The notes below the pieces were generated by a model. The model had not been told where the DNA came from, ran no database searches, and was given only the letters and a program-made list of their open reading frames with translations. A program made the position numbers and the translations under genes. Positions 39,888 through 49,615 of a DNA stretch of 64,000 nucleotides are shown in pieces. This stretch comes from UBA6107 sp964459385 (GTDB taxonomy: Bacteria > Chloroflexota > Anaerolineae > Anaerolineales > Anaerolineaceae): the NCBI GenBank assembly GCA_964459385.1, contig CAYWLG010000002.1, forward strand, positions 62,001-126,000, written 5' to 3'. Position 1 is the first letter of the stretch. The number at the start of each line of letters is the position of its first letter.

Positions 39888-42800
39888 ATTTCAATCCACG
39901 CTCTCTGCACAGGGAGCGACCGGCATCTGTGCATGGATCCACTTTTGCGCCCACGCATTTCAATCCACGCTTCCTATGCGGGGAGCGACGCCTCGCGATG
40001 TAAGTAATGAAAACAGTAGTAGAATTTCAATCCACGCTCCCTATGCGGGGAGCGACATCTTCGGGCTTGTTGGGGTCATAAGTAAGCGCGGATTTCAATC
40101 CACGCTCCCTATGCGGGGAGCGACACTGGAAGAGCGGGTAATTTTCTCACGCGTCCCTTATTTCAATCCACGCTCCCTATGCGGGGAGTGACCAGAATCC
40201 GATTATTACACCAACTAGTAGTGATATTTCAATCCACGCTCCCTATGCGGGGAGCGACTGGTATCTACAAGCACGATCACTTCAGCGCTCATATTTCAAT
40301 CCACGCTCCCTATGCGGGGAGCGACTCAAACCGACCCGACGCTGTTTGACGCTTTAGGATTTCAATCCACGCTCCCTATGCGGGGAGCGACAATCTGAAG
40401 TGGGGGTGATCATCAATGAGTTTTTATTTCAATCCACGCTCCCTATGCGGGGAGCGACAATGCAGCCCGCCAGCATCATATCCACGTTTTTATTTCAATC
40501 CACGCTCCCTATGCGGGGAGCGACAAAGAGGCTTTCAGGCGGCGATTGTGTTTCTCTTATTTCAATCCACGCTCCCTATGCGGGGAGCGACGACACGTGT
40601 TTTCGTTTGTCATTGATCCCGCGCTATTTCAATCCACGCTCCCTATGCGGGGAGCGACTTTCCGCTTATGTCCAGGTAGACCAAAACAGTCATTTCAATC
40701 CACGCTCCCTATGCGGGGAGCGACACGGCGCCATACGAACTTGAGATCAAGCTTTGATTTCAATCCACGCTCCCTATGCGGGGAGCGACATGTCGAAAAA
40801 AACGATCTTGCTGTTATCCCCGTATTTCAATCCACGCTCCCTATGCGGGGAGCGACTTTTGCCAACTCCGCGCAGCCAGAGATCAATGCAATTTCAATCC
40901 ACGCTCCCTATGCGGGGAGCGACCTTGAGGCAGGATATACGATTCAAGCAAAAAATCTATTTCAATCCACGCTCCCTATGCGGGGAGCGACCGCGGGAAA
41001 CTCAAAAAGACCCAGAAAGTTACCGGAATTTCAATCCACGCTCCCTATGCGGGGAGCGACTCAGGGCACAAATACGCCTCGAAGAGGACGATATTATTTC
41101 AATCCACGCTCCCTATGCGGGGAGCGACCTCGGCCCCGCCGAAAATGCCGCCCTCTTTCAGATATTTCAATCCACGCTCCCTATGCGGGGAGCGACGTGA
41201 TCCCAAAAGGCGCCACCGACTGCGCCGATATTTCAATCCACGCTCCCTATGCGGGGAGCGACGTGAGGATACTCCGAACGATTGGCAAAGTGCAATTATT
41301 TCAATCCACGCTCCCTATGCGGGGAGCGACCTGTTCGCTGTCACGAGTTTTTTCAAGATCAGGGATTTCAATCCACGCTCCCTATGCGGGGAGCGACATT
41401 CTTAACGGTAATTGTAACACCACCGGATATTTCAATCCACGCTCCCTATGCGGGGAGCGACCCGTTGCATTGCATACATATTGACTATGGAGGGATTTCA
41501 ATCCACGCTCCCTATGCGGGGAGCGACAAAAAGAAGAAGTTAGGCTTTCTAGCAAAATACAATTTCAATCCACGCTCCCTATGCGGGGAGCGACATAACG
41601 GCTCAGGTTTTGTGTCAGCGATTGCATCATTTCAATCCACGCTCCCTATGCGGGGAGCGACCATACGGCATCACTTACCTTTCGAGCTCTTAAAGGATTT
41701 CAATCCACGCTCCCTATGCGGGGAGCGACGTTGTACCGCACACGTAAGGGCGAGATCGTTGAAATTTCAATCCACGCTCCCTATGCGGGGAGCGACTTCA
41801 GCATCCGTGTCTCTGGCGCTTCGCTGAGTATTTCAATCCACGCTCCCTATGCGGGGAGCGACTCTGGTGGATCCGAACGCAGCCAGCGATGATGTATTTC
41901 AATCCACGCTCCCTATGCGGGGAGCGACTGATGTTCTTCGAGAACCTAAAACACACCAAGGATTTCAATCCACGCTCCCTATGCGGGGAGCGACATAATT
42001 TCAACCGTTAATTATATAGAACATTTTATATTTCAATCCACGCTCCCTATGCGGGGAGCGACTGCTGCGCCGATGAAACATCAGCTCAATATAAGTATTT
42101 CAATCCACGCTCCCTATGCGGGGAGCGACTGCCAAGATACCCATTCAGACTTTTATCAATCGATTTCAATCCACGCTCCCTATGCGGGGAGCGACGCAAA
42201 GGCTTTTTGCGATTGAGGCTCACCCATATTTCAATCCACGCTCCCTATGCGGGGAGCGACAAAGCGATGTGACCAGCACCGGCACCATCAAAGTGATTTC
42301 AATCCACGCTCCCTATGCGGGGAGCGACGATACCCGATCACAAAACAAATTAATACCTCTGGATTTCAATCCACGCTCCCTATGCGGGGAGCGACAAAAA
42401 AACTATCACTTGATTTTGTGATTGATGATATTTCAATCCACGCTCCCTATGCGGGGAGCGACTCAAGGCGGCCAAAGTGAGGCTGGTTACATCTGAATTT
42501 CAATCCACGCTCCCTATGCGGGGAGCGACCCTGTGCGGGTATCAGTAATGTAAACAGTAGTAGAATTTCAATCCACGCTCCCTATGCGGGGAGCGACATG
42601 AGTAATGTATTGGCCGAAACGATATACATTGATTTCAATCCACGCTCCCTATGCGGGGAGCGACAAATGAGACAGCAGCAAAAGCCTCAAGAGCAAAGAT
42701 TTCAATCCACGCTCCCTATGCGGGGAGCGACGAGAAAGGCTTACCATGCACCCAAATAAAGAGATATTTCAATCCACGCTCCCTATGCGGGGAGCGACAA

Positions 42801-44081
42801 TCAGGATCTGAAAGCACAAGACCCGACGACCAATTTCAATCCACGCTCCCTATGCGGGGAGCGACACGCGGAACGCTGGTAGATACGCTCAGTTCTCTGG
42901 TGATTTCAATCCACGCTCCCTATGCGGGGAGCGACATGACTATAACATTGTTATGGATGAAGTCAAAATTTCAATCCACGCTCCCTATGCGGGGAGCGAC
43001 CGGGCGATTATGGCTTCGTGGATCGAACGTTTAAGATTTCAATCCACGCTCCCTATGCGGGGAGCGACGATTTTGATTGTGCAACCAATTTCTGTTTCTC
43101 AAATTTCAATCCACGCTCCCTATGCGGGGAGCGACTCCGGGTAAAGGCCCGACACCTGGTATTGCTGGTTGGAATTTCAATCCACGCTCCCTATGCGGGG
43201 AGCGACGTTATCATCTTCTGATTCTCGCACCTTGTCGAACATATTTCAATCCACGCTCCCTATGCGGGGAGCGACCAAGCAATCTAGGAGGCAATACCAT
43301 GACCAACTCAATTTCAATCCACGCTCCCTATGCGGGGAGCGACGCCTGGAAGCGGCACGGGCCAACGCACTCGTATGATTTCAATCCACGCTCCCTATGC
43401 GGGGAGCGACTCCCGAAGATCGTGGAAATGCTTTTGATGATCTTATTTCAATCCACGCTCCCTATGCGGGGAGCGACAATTCGCTCAGCGTCACCCGGCC
43501 GGCCGGGCGAAAAATTTCAATCCACGCTCCCTATGCGGGGAGCGACAAGCAATTACTACGGATGGACTCCTGCGCTCGAAATTTCAATCCACGCTCCCTA
43601 TGCGGGGAGCGACACGTCACTTCTCTGGCAAAATTCGACCCCTATTCAATTTCAATCCACGCTCCCTATGCGGGGAGCGACGCCGCTCATGGGAACGGCC
43701 ACCGCAAAGAAAGATTTCAATCCACGCTCCCTATGCGGGGAGCGACGGAAGCAAATGCGCATCTTCAACGAAACTTTTCCTATTTCAATCCACGCTCCCT
43801 ATGCGGGGAGCGACGGCGTCGTTCAACAACCTGGACCCGACCGACGTGCTATTTCAATCCACGCTCCCTATGCGGGGAGCGACGCGCTGCCACCACGCAC
43901 GGATACCAGCCAGGTAATTTCAATCCACGCTCCCTATGCGGGGAGCGACCGGTTTGATCTTTGTCGGCTATCACCAACATTTATTTCAATCCACGCTCCC
44001 TATGCGGGGAGCGACCAGCAGAGATTTTCCCGGTGGGACGGTTACCTTATTTCAATCCACGCTCCCTATGCGGGGAGCGAC
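39888..44081 (-). CRISPR. Type I-C CRISPR array, 63 repeats and 62 spacers
   Basis: By direct count there are 63 repeats of 33 bp and 62 spacers of 31-37 bp. On the minus strand, the sense of the crRNA, the repeat begins GTCGCTCCCCGC, ends GTGGATTGAAAT and has a GCTCCC(C)/(A)GGGAGC stem. This is the type I-C pattern with an 11-nt handle ending TGGATTGAAAT. Repeats are almost invariant; the leftmost (39888-39920) has several changes in the stem and loop, the second one C-to-T, and the fifth (40160) GAGCGAC to GAGTGAC. Decay on the left puts the leader on the right, beside cas2. Spacers 2 and 40 share a 21-base end. Confidence 0.97.
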
Positions 44082-44238
44082 TGCAACATCTGGCGGTGAT
44101 TCAGCGAGGATACGCCAAATATAGGCATATCCAGCCGAAAACCGCAAAAATCTTAACCCCAGATGCTGTATTTACAACAAAAAATTTGCTATTTTCCTGC
44201 GAACCGATTCGTAAATCAATGTGAACATCTGGTTCGCA
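44082..44238 (-). promoter_or_regulatory. CRISPR leader
   Basis: 157 AT-rich bases lie between the newest repeat (44049-44081) and the cas2 stop. No gene is present. Position and repeat polarity make this the leader that holds the array promoter and the integration signal for new spacers. Confidence 0.75.
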
Positions 44239-44529
44239 TTAAACGATCAAGGCCCCTTCGATATCTAAACTGGTTTTTGCGCCAACATGGATCACCTTGC
44301 TTTTCCACTCGTCGCCTAAAAAGTAGTAGCGAATGCTGTCTTTTTGCGGGTCCATGATGCCTTCCAGATTAATTTGCAACTGTTTGAACAGTGCGGGGTC
44401 TACCAGGCATTCAAATACCGAGTTCTGCACCCGCTGGCCATAATTCTGGCACTGTTTTGCGACCTGCCGCAAGCGTTTTTTGCCCGCTTTTGTCTCGGTG
44501 TTGACGTCGTAGGTGATCAAAACCATCAT
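44239..44529 (-). CDS. cas2: CRISPR-associated endonuclease Cas2
   Basis: The 96-residue protein starts MMVLITYDVNTETKAGKKRLRQVAKQCQNYGQRVQNSVFEC, the Cas2 ferredoxin-like fold with the metal Asp in TYDV. It continues FKQLQINLEGIMDPQKDSIRYYFLGD. With Cas1 it forms the spacer integration complex. AGGAGG lies six bases before ATG at 44529; a longer frame would run through that site. It is the last cas gene, beside the leader. Confidence 0.95.
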   Translation of the reverse strand: MMVLITYDVNTETKAGKKRLRQVAKQCQNYGQRVQNSVFECLVDPALFKQLQINLEGIMDPQKDSIRYYFLGDEWKSKVIHVGAKTSLDIEGALIV

Positions 44530-44539
44530 GTGAATCCTC

Positions 44540-45571
44540 CTAATTATAAAAGTAGGGAGGGTAAGCATCCAGGTCTCCACGCAGGTATCTGGCCAGCAGC
44601 ATGGCCTGAACGTAAGGGAGCAATCCGATTTCTATCTTTTCGTTCAAGAAAGGGTGGAGGATGACTTCTTTTTTGCGTTCTTGCCAGGCGGTTAACACCT
44701 TTTTTCTTGTGTCATCATCCATGAGGATTCCGCCGCTCTCTTTTTCTGTAAAGCCTTTTCCGCTTATCTGTTTGCGGTTGACCAGGGTCAGTGCCAGGCG
44801 GTCTGCGAGCACCGGGCGAAGTTCTTCCATGAGATCGAGGGCAAGAGAGGGTCTGCCGGGGCGATCTTGATGCAAGAAACCGACATAAGGATCCAGCCCA
44901 ACTGTTTCGAGCGCCGAGACGGATTCATGGGTGAGCAGCGTGTACAGAAATGAGATCAAGGCATTGAAGTTATCCAGAGGTGGCCTTCTGGAACGTTCCA
45001 AAAAGAAGAAATCTTCTTTTTGCTGCAAGATCAGATCGTTCATAACGCCGAAATAGATCTTGGCGGAACTGCCTTCAATGCCCATCAGATCGGCAATATG
45101 TTCGCAGCAAGGCAAGGTTTTGATGGCTTCTCTGATTGACTCAGACGCTTCTTCCAGTTTGGGTACCTCTACCAGCACGGCGTGATCGCGCAAAGCACGT
45201 TCGATCACTTTGCGTGAATTCGACAGCTTTCCGATCAGAAATGAAGCGGCGATCTTCACACTTTCTGATTCAACCTCTGAAACGGCATATTGTTTTTTGC
45301 GAAGCAGTACATTGCCCTGCGTTTTGCCGTTCACCCTGGCCAAAAACCTGCCATGAGGGGTCAGGAAGCTTAACCCGATGTTGCGCTCCGCACAGGCTCC
45401 CATCAATGCGGGGCTGATTCCCAGGTAGTTGAAGCAGACAACGTTTTCGAGGTTGTGCAGTGGAAGGCGCAGTGAAGTAGTATCGTCCTTTTTTATGACG
45501 ATATTTTCTCCATCGAGAGAGCAATAAGCCTCTGGCAGGGTCACGTAAAGAGAGTTCAACAATTTTCTCAT
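44540..45571 (-). CDS. cas1: CRISPR-associated endonuclease Cas1 (type I-C)
   Basis: The 343-residue protein has an N-terminal beta domain (LYVTLPEAYCSLDGENIVIKKDD) and a helical nuclease domain with the conserved Glu in MGIEGSSAKIYF, His in GFLHQDRPGRPSLALDLMEELRP and the following Glu/Asp. It integrates spacers into the leader end of the array. The gene overlaps cas4 by four bases. The length fits I-C Cas1. Confidence 0.96.
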   Translation of the reverse strand: MRKLLNSLYVTLPEAYCSLDGENIVIKKDDTTSLRLPLHNLENVVCFNYLGISPALMGACAERNIGLSFLTPHGRFLARVNGKTQGNVLLRKKQYAVSEVESESVKIAASFLIGKLSNSRKVIERALRDHAVLVEVPKLEEASESIREAIKTLPCCEHIADLMGIEGSSAKIYFGVMNDLILQQKEDFFFLERSRRPPLDNFNALISFLYTLLTHESVSALETVGLDPYVGFLHQDRPGRPSLALDLMEELRPVLADRLALTLVNRKQISGKGFTEKESGGILMDDDTRKKVLTAWQERKKEVILHPFLNEKIEIGLLPYVQAMLLARYLRGDLDAYPPYFYN

Positions 45572-46245
45572 GTGTCTTCTCCGGCGATATGCTGCTGAAT
45601 ATAACTCGAAGCAGAAAGGTTATTTTTGAGCAGCGATGGAATGCAGATTTCAGATAACGAGCAGCTGCGACAGGCTTTGGAGGGTTTTACTCTTGGGGTG
45701 TAGCCACGATCAAAGTAGTTGTGCATCTCTGCGGTGATTTTTTGAACGGAGTCTCTTAATTCTTCTGAAAAAATCACCTCGTGCCGATGCCGTGTCGCGC
45801 CATAAAAGAGGGCCCCGGCGGGTATCGTTACGCTGAGCATTTCTTCGAGGCACATCGCCTGTGCACAAAGCTGCGATTCATCGCTGCGGTCCCACTTTTC
45901 TTTGCCGCGTTTGTATTCGATGGGGGCAGGCAGGAACTTGCCCTGCCTGCCTTTGAGGTTGATCCCTTCTGGTGAAGGAGAAAACTCGATCACGTCACAG
46001 ACACCAATGAGTCCCAGTTGATAAGATGCGACCGGCATGGATCGGGTGATGAGAATGCCTTTGCGCACTTCTTCAAAATAGGGGTCATCGGCCCGTTCGT
46101 GCAGGTTTTTTCCTTCTACCGTGAGCACATTTTCCTTCCACTGGCGTTCAACGTGGATGAGCGCCCACTGACGCCGGCAAAAGCAAAAATGCTGGATGCC
46201 CGAGAGGGGCAGTAACTCATCAGAAGAGAACTCGGTCTTTTTCAT
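45568..46245 (-). CDS. cas4: Cas4 Fe-S exonuclease
   Basis: The 225-residue protein starts SGIQHFCFCRRQWALIHVE (first cluster Cys), contains the PD-(D/E)XK nuclease elements (GVCDVIEF, PIEYKRGK) and ends with CRSCSLSEICIP, supplying the other cluster cysteines. Cas4 trims prespacers and checks the PAM in adaptation. It overlaps cas1 and cas7 by four bases each, so it is translationally coupled. It includes the usual Cas4 region without fusion to Cas1. Confidence 0.95.
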   Translation of the reverse strand: MKKTEFSSDELLPLSGIQHFCFCRRQWALIHVERQWKENVLTVEGKNLHERADDPYFEEVRKGILITRSMPVASYQLGLIGVCDVIEFSPSPEGINLKGRQGKFLPAPIEYKRGKEKWDRSDESQLCAQAMCLEEMLSVTIPAGALFYGATRHRHEVIFSEELRDSVQKITAEMHNYFDRGYTPRVKPSKACRSCSLSEICIPSLLKNNLSASSYIQQHIAGEDT

Positions 46246-47108
46246 TTTTCGGTGATCGTTACACCGACCGGAACAGCACTTTTATCTACCGATACTTCGT
46301 AGTCACTATAAGCGCGCGCCGGTTTTTGGGGATCTTTACAGGCTACATGAACTAAATCAAAAAGCGTTTGCGCCGGAGCATTGCCAAGCTCGCTGTCATG
46401 CTTGAAGATTACCAGCTTTCGAGTTGCCATCTTGCCGCGTGCTGCAGAACGGTCATGCTCGAACATGTTTAATAGCGCTTCCCAAAGCAATGCCAGGTCG
46501 TCTTCTGAAAACCCTGTCCCTTTGCCAGATTGATTTGCCAGTTTGGCTGAGATGTAGCCTTCAACGCGGTAAAGCCCATAGGGGATAATATGTTTTCGCC
46601 CCATAGTTCGTTCTTTTTCAGCATCTTCGATGCGTGTTACTGCCTGCCGCGTAATGGTAATTTCTTGTTGGACCACTGGGTCAATGCTGCGTGAAAAATT
46701 CAGTTGGACGGGGCCACGAACTTGCCCGCAATTATCGCCGGTACTCATTACTGCACCAAAGGTGCGTACATCGAAGAAATTGGCACATATCCAATCTCTC
46801 GCCTCGCTCACTTTTTTGGCATCGGCCTTTTCTCCAGGCTTCGCACTTACTGCCACATAAGCTTCGACATGATTTTGATTAAGCGGAATGCCTTCTTTAA
46901 CGTAAATTCTGTATCCGGCTGAATCGCCTTTGCGCATTTCAACATAGTTGCGAATTTTGCGTTTCAGGCAAACATCGGTAACGATGCCGTAACCGGTCTC
47001 CGGGTCAATGCGGGGCATATTCCCTGCGTCAGGGTCACCATTGGGGTTACCATTTTCGACATCATAGAGCAGAACGAACTCGTATCGGTTTGAAATTGAA
47101 GTAGTCAT
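46242..47108 (-). CDS. cas7: Type I-C Cascade backbone Cas7 (Csd2)
   Basis: The 288-residue protein (MTTSISNRYEFVLLYDVENG) has the Csd2 signature NPNGDPDAGNMPRIDPETGYGIVTDVCLKRKIRNYVEM and FFDVRTFGAVMSTGDNCGQVRGPVQLNFSRSIDPV. Several copies coat the crRNA spacer. ATG at 47108 is chosen for the GAGAGG site 8 bases upstream and for its agreement with family length. It follows cas8c by 28 bp. Confidence 0.96.
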   Translation of the reverse strand: MTTSISNRYEFVLLYDVENGNPNGDPDAGNMPRIDPETGYGIVTDVCLKRKIRNYVEMRKGDSAGYRIYVKEGIPLNQNHVEAYVAVSAKPGEKADAKKVSEARDWICANFFDVRTFGAVMSTGDNCGQVRGPVQLNFSRSIDPVVQQEITITRQAVTRIEDAEKERTMGRKHIIPYGLYRVEGYISAKLANQSGKGTGFSEDDLALLWEALLNMFEHDRSAARGKMATRKLVIFKHDSELGNAPAQTLFDLVHVACKDPQKPARAYSDYEVSVDKSAVPVGVTITEK

Positions 47109-47136
47109 TTTATCCTCTCTCATCAGGTGAGCGAAT

Positions 47137-47514
47137 CTATGCAATCGGAGTTGAATTTTCTTCCACTTTGCGCGGTTTATACAAATTGGCACGTTGGTGA
47201 TAATATCCCAGGACAAATAATCCCTGCTCATCGAGAGTGAGATGTGACGGGATTGCTCCCAATCCACCCTCTAACATGTTCAAGAGGTCCTGCACTTTGA
47301 GCTCGAGATAATGGCCAGTTTTGGAAAAGTGATGTTGGGCCAGACGAAGCAATATCGGGAACACACTCGCCGGTGTGGCACAAGCTGAAGTGAAATAACG
47401 GTCTTTAATGCTGGCGTTGGTTTCCCCAATGGCATCTTGCTGTGCTTTCTCCAGCACGGCAAACAACCTTCCCAGCACGTATGCTGGGAGCTTACATTCT
47501 TCATTCAAAGACAT
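47137..47514 (-). CDS. cas11c: Cas11c small subunit from an internal start within cas8c
   Basis: Inside cas8c, in the same frame, ATG at 47514 (MSLNEECKLPAYVLGRLFAV) follows AAAGGAGGGG by six bases, a near-perfect ribosome site with no reason to exist inside a gene. Translation from it yields a 125-residue, helical C-terminal piece of Cas8c. In type I-C, I-B and I-D systems such an internal start is known to produce the Cas11 small subunit needed for Cascade assembly. The sequence evidence is the site and frame. Confidence 0.75.
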   Translation of the reverse strand: MSLNEECKLPAYVLGRLFAVLEKAQQDAIGETNASIKDRYFTSACATPASVFPILLRLAQHHFSKTGHYLELKVQDLLNMLEGGLGAIPSHLTLDEQGLFVLGYYHQRANLYKPRKVEENSTPIA

Positions 47515-48942
47515 CTTTAACCCCTCCTTTATGGGATGTTCTGGTTGATTGCGATATTTTCGTATCAGGCAAGCTTTTAGTATTGCCGAGCGGGTATACC
47601 CTGTATCGCTATCTGAGCGTATGCGCAACAAAATAGCATTAAACAATGCAGCGGGTAAGGTAAAATTGCCCAGGATGGCACGGATTACAGCCCCAGCCAA
47701 AAGAGGGGCAGGTTCCTTGTCTTTTGATTTTTTGGACACCGTTTCGCGAATCACTTGCCAAACCGGCAGGTAACGTGGTTGGTCGCTAAATTCACGTTCA
47801 ATTTCGAGATCCTCGTAATACTGCATGATACGCCGCAAAAACACATTGAACGGATCTGAAAAGAAAAAACGTACCGAAAGACGGGCAGCATTGGGTGCCA
47901 GACCTAAAACGTAGAACTGGGGGTTGCTTTCTAATCCGCGAGTCAATTCATTCAGATCTACCGGCTGAATTTCCCTTACTTTTTTTGCTGCACTCTTGAG
48001 GTGTTCTTCGGCTTCTACTTGGCCACTTTGACTTGCCTCATTTTTGTCTTCGGGTGCGAACAAGCCGGCAAAAGCATTGGCATAGCGATTGTCATTACTC
48101 TCGGCCCAATAGATCACTGTTGTATCACCCAAAATGAACTTTCGATTGGGGTTCTCTGAAGAGAGCAAGTAGTTTAAGGCTTGAGTATAACCAAATGCAA
48201 CTCGCTCACTTACCGGGGCGTTCAAGCCTTGAGCTCCGCCTTTGTTGTAGGATTCATAGGCGGGAGCGTTAAAACTAACCAAAGCTGCACCGCTTGACTG
48301 TGCATCTTTAACCCCCTTTATGTTGCTGTGAAGACGGGCGATGGGTTCCTTTTTGCCGGTGACCGAACATTGACCCCATATGGCGTCGCGCCCGACACGA
48401 GCTTCTTCCCAAACGCGCCGAATTAAATCGTCTTCGTGCACATAATGGCTTTGATACCGAAAAACCAGGTTTGCGCCTTTGAGTAGTGCTTCTAAATGAT
48501 CTATCAGTGGCGACAGGCTTGTGGCAGTGGAGGAATCGTGGCCTTCTAGATAAGCGATCACTGCCCTTGCGGGGGCACAATCTGCTTTTTCCAGCAGGCG
48601 GATGTTATATTCTGCAAAACTTTCAAATCTTTTGACGGCAAAATCGCTGCTTTTGGATTCTTTACCTGAAATCCCCAATATATAGGTAGCGTTGTCGCAT
48701 AAAAAATTAGGGGCAATATTGACGGAGCGTTTGACCTGTTCTGGCACGGTTAAACGCAGCGGCAGTTCACGTTTACCATCTGCTGAAGGTACAAAGAGTG
48801 GTATCAAGTTTAGAATTTTGCCATCTTCGCCAAGATCAATCGCAAAACTCACACCAACCCGGCTATACCCTAGCGGGGCGACGGGGCTTGCAGGGTCTTC
48901 GGCCAAGATCTCATAATAACGGTTGAGGGCTTGTAGAATCAT
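47137..48942 (-). CDS. cas8c: Type I-C large subunit Cas8c (Csd1)
   Basis: The 601-residue protein has Csd1 text at its start (MILQALNRYYEILAEDPASPVAPLGYSRVGVSFAIDLGEDG), and later DAIWGQCSVTGKKEPIARLHSNIKGVKDAQSSGAALVSFNAPAYESYNKGGAQGLNAPVSERVAFGYTQALNYLLS. Cas8c recognises the PAM and recruits Cas3. It overlaps cas5c by four bases. Its last 125 codons double as the cas11c gene. Confidence 0.96.
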   Translation of the reverse strand: MILQALNRYYEILAEDPASPVAPLGYSRVGVSFAIDLGEDGKILNLIPLFVPSADGKRELPLRLTVPEQVKRSVNIAPNFLCDNATYILGISGKESKSSDFAVKRFESFAEYNIRLLEKADCAPARAVIAYLEGHDSSTATSLSPLIDHLEALLKGANLVFRYQSHYVHEDDLIRRVWEEARVGRDAIWGQCSVTGKKEPIARLHSNIKGVKDAQSSGAALVSFNAPAYESYNKGGAQGLNAPVSERVAFGYTQALNYLLSSENPNRKFILGDTTVIYWAESNDNRYANAFAGLFAPEDKNEASQSGQVEAEEHLKSAAKKVREIQPVDLNELTRGLESNPQFYVLGLAPNAARLSVRFFFSDPFNVFLRRIMQYYEDLEIEREFSDQPRYLPVWQVIRETVSKKSKDKEPAPLLAGAVIRAILGNFTLPAALFNAILLRIRSDSDTGYTRSAILKACLIRKYRNQPEHPIKEGLKMSLNEECKLPAYVLGRLFAVLEKAQQDAIGETNASIKDRYFTSACATPASVFPILLRLAQHHFSKTGHYLELKVQDLLNMLEGGLGAIPSHLTLDEQGLFVLGYYHQRANLYKPRKVEENSTPIA

Positions 48943-49601
48943 GATCGTACCTCAACGTTTCTCAGATCGAGGACGCCGTTGTTCATTTCGGCATAAAAAA
49001 ACAGAGGTTGTATATCGGCCGGGTTGGAAAAATCGAGGTCATAAAGCATCCATCCCAACGATTTTTGGCCAGTCAATGGACTGACCGGGATCAAGTTTTT
49101 GTTTTCGATCACCTCCACTTGCGCAGGAAACTCTCTTGTGCCCAGACAGGGAGCACTGTAATATTGGCCATTGCGTAATCGGCGCAAGACCATGTTGTAG
49201 TGTTTTTCTACACTATCCTCTTGCCCGGCGCGGTCGGTCAGTTCAAAATGGGCTTCGACGACATAATCTACATTTCGCAGCACCATTGCGGCGCGTTGTT
49301 GTCGAGAATCGGTACTATTTAGATAGAATGGTTCGGTTCCTCCATTCATGCGTTGCAATACTTCACTTTCTGGCACCTTCATGCTCACTTCATTGCGACG
49401 CACATTGGTAAATGTAATTTCACTCATAACGTGGATTTGATCGATCACCCAACGAATGGCAGGTTTCCAATACACCGCTTCAATGATTCCACGCGCAGCA
49501 GAAGGAGTGATCACCTCATAGCTCACCCGCTCAACTTTCATTTCTGGGCGGGTGAAAAGCGCGTATGGTCCGCGTATGCGCACGATAATTCCATATCCCA
49601 T
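48939..49601 (-). CDS. cas5c: Cas5c crRNA-processing endonuclease
   Basis: The 220-residue protein MGYGIIVRIRGPYALFTRPEMKVERVSYEVITPSAARGIIEAVYWKPAIRW is typical of Cas5d/Cas5c, which in type I-C replaces Cas6 and cuts pre-crRNA at the base of the repeat stem. ATG at 49601 follows AAAGGAGG by 8 bases; a frame six codons longer overlaps that site. It lies 14 bp after cas3. Confidence 0.95.
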   Translation of the reverse strand: MGYGIIVRIRGPYALFTRPEMKVERVSYEVITPSAARGIIEAVYWKPAIRWVIDQIHVMSEITFTNVRRNEVSMKVPESEVLQRMNGGTEPFYLNSTDSRQQRAAMVLRNVDYVVEAHFELTDRAGQEDSVEKHYNMVLRRLRNGQYYSAPCLGTREFPAQVEVIENKNLIPVSPLTGQKSLGWMLYDLDFSNPADIQPLFFYAEMNNGVLDLRNVEVRS

Positions 49602-49615
49602 TCTTTTTCCTCCTT

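Noticed and set aside
43276..43310. Ribosome site plus ATG inside a spacer
   Set aside because: Reflects capture of a phage gene start; a 35-bp spacer flanked by repeats is not a gene.
40400..44224. Long open frames with repeated FNPRSLCGER or ISIHAPYAGSD text
   Set aside because: They are translations of the CRISPR repeats; frames stay open because the repeat lacks stops.
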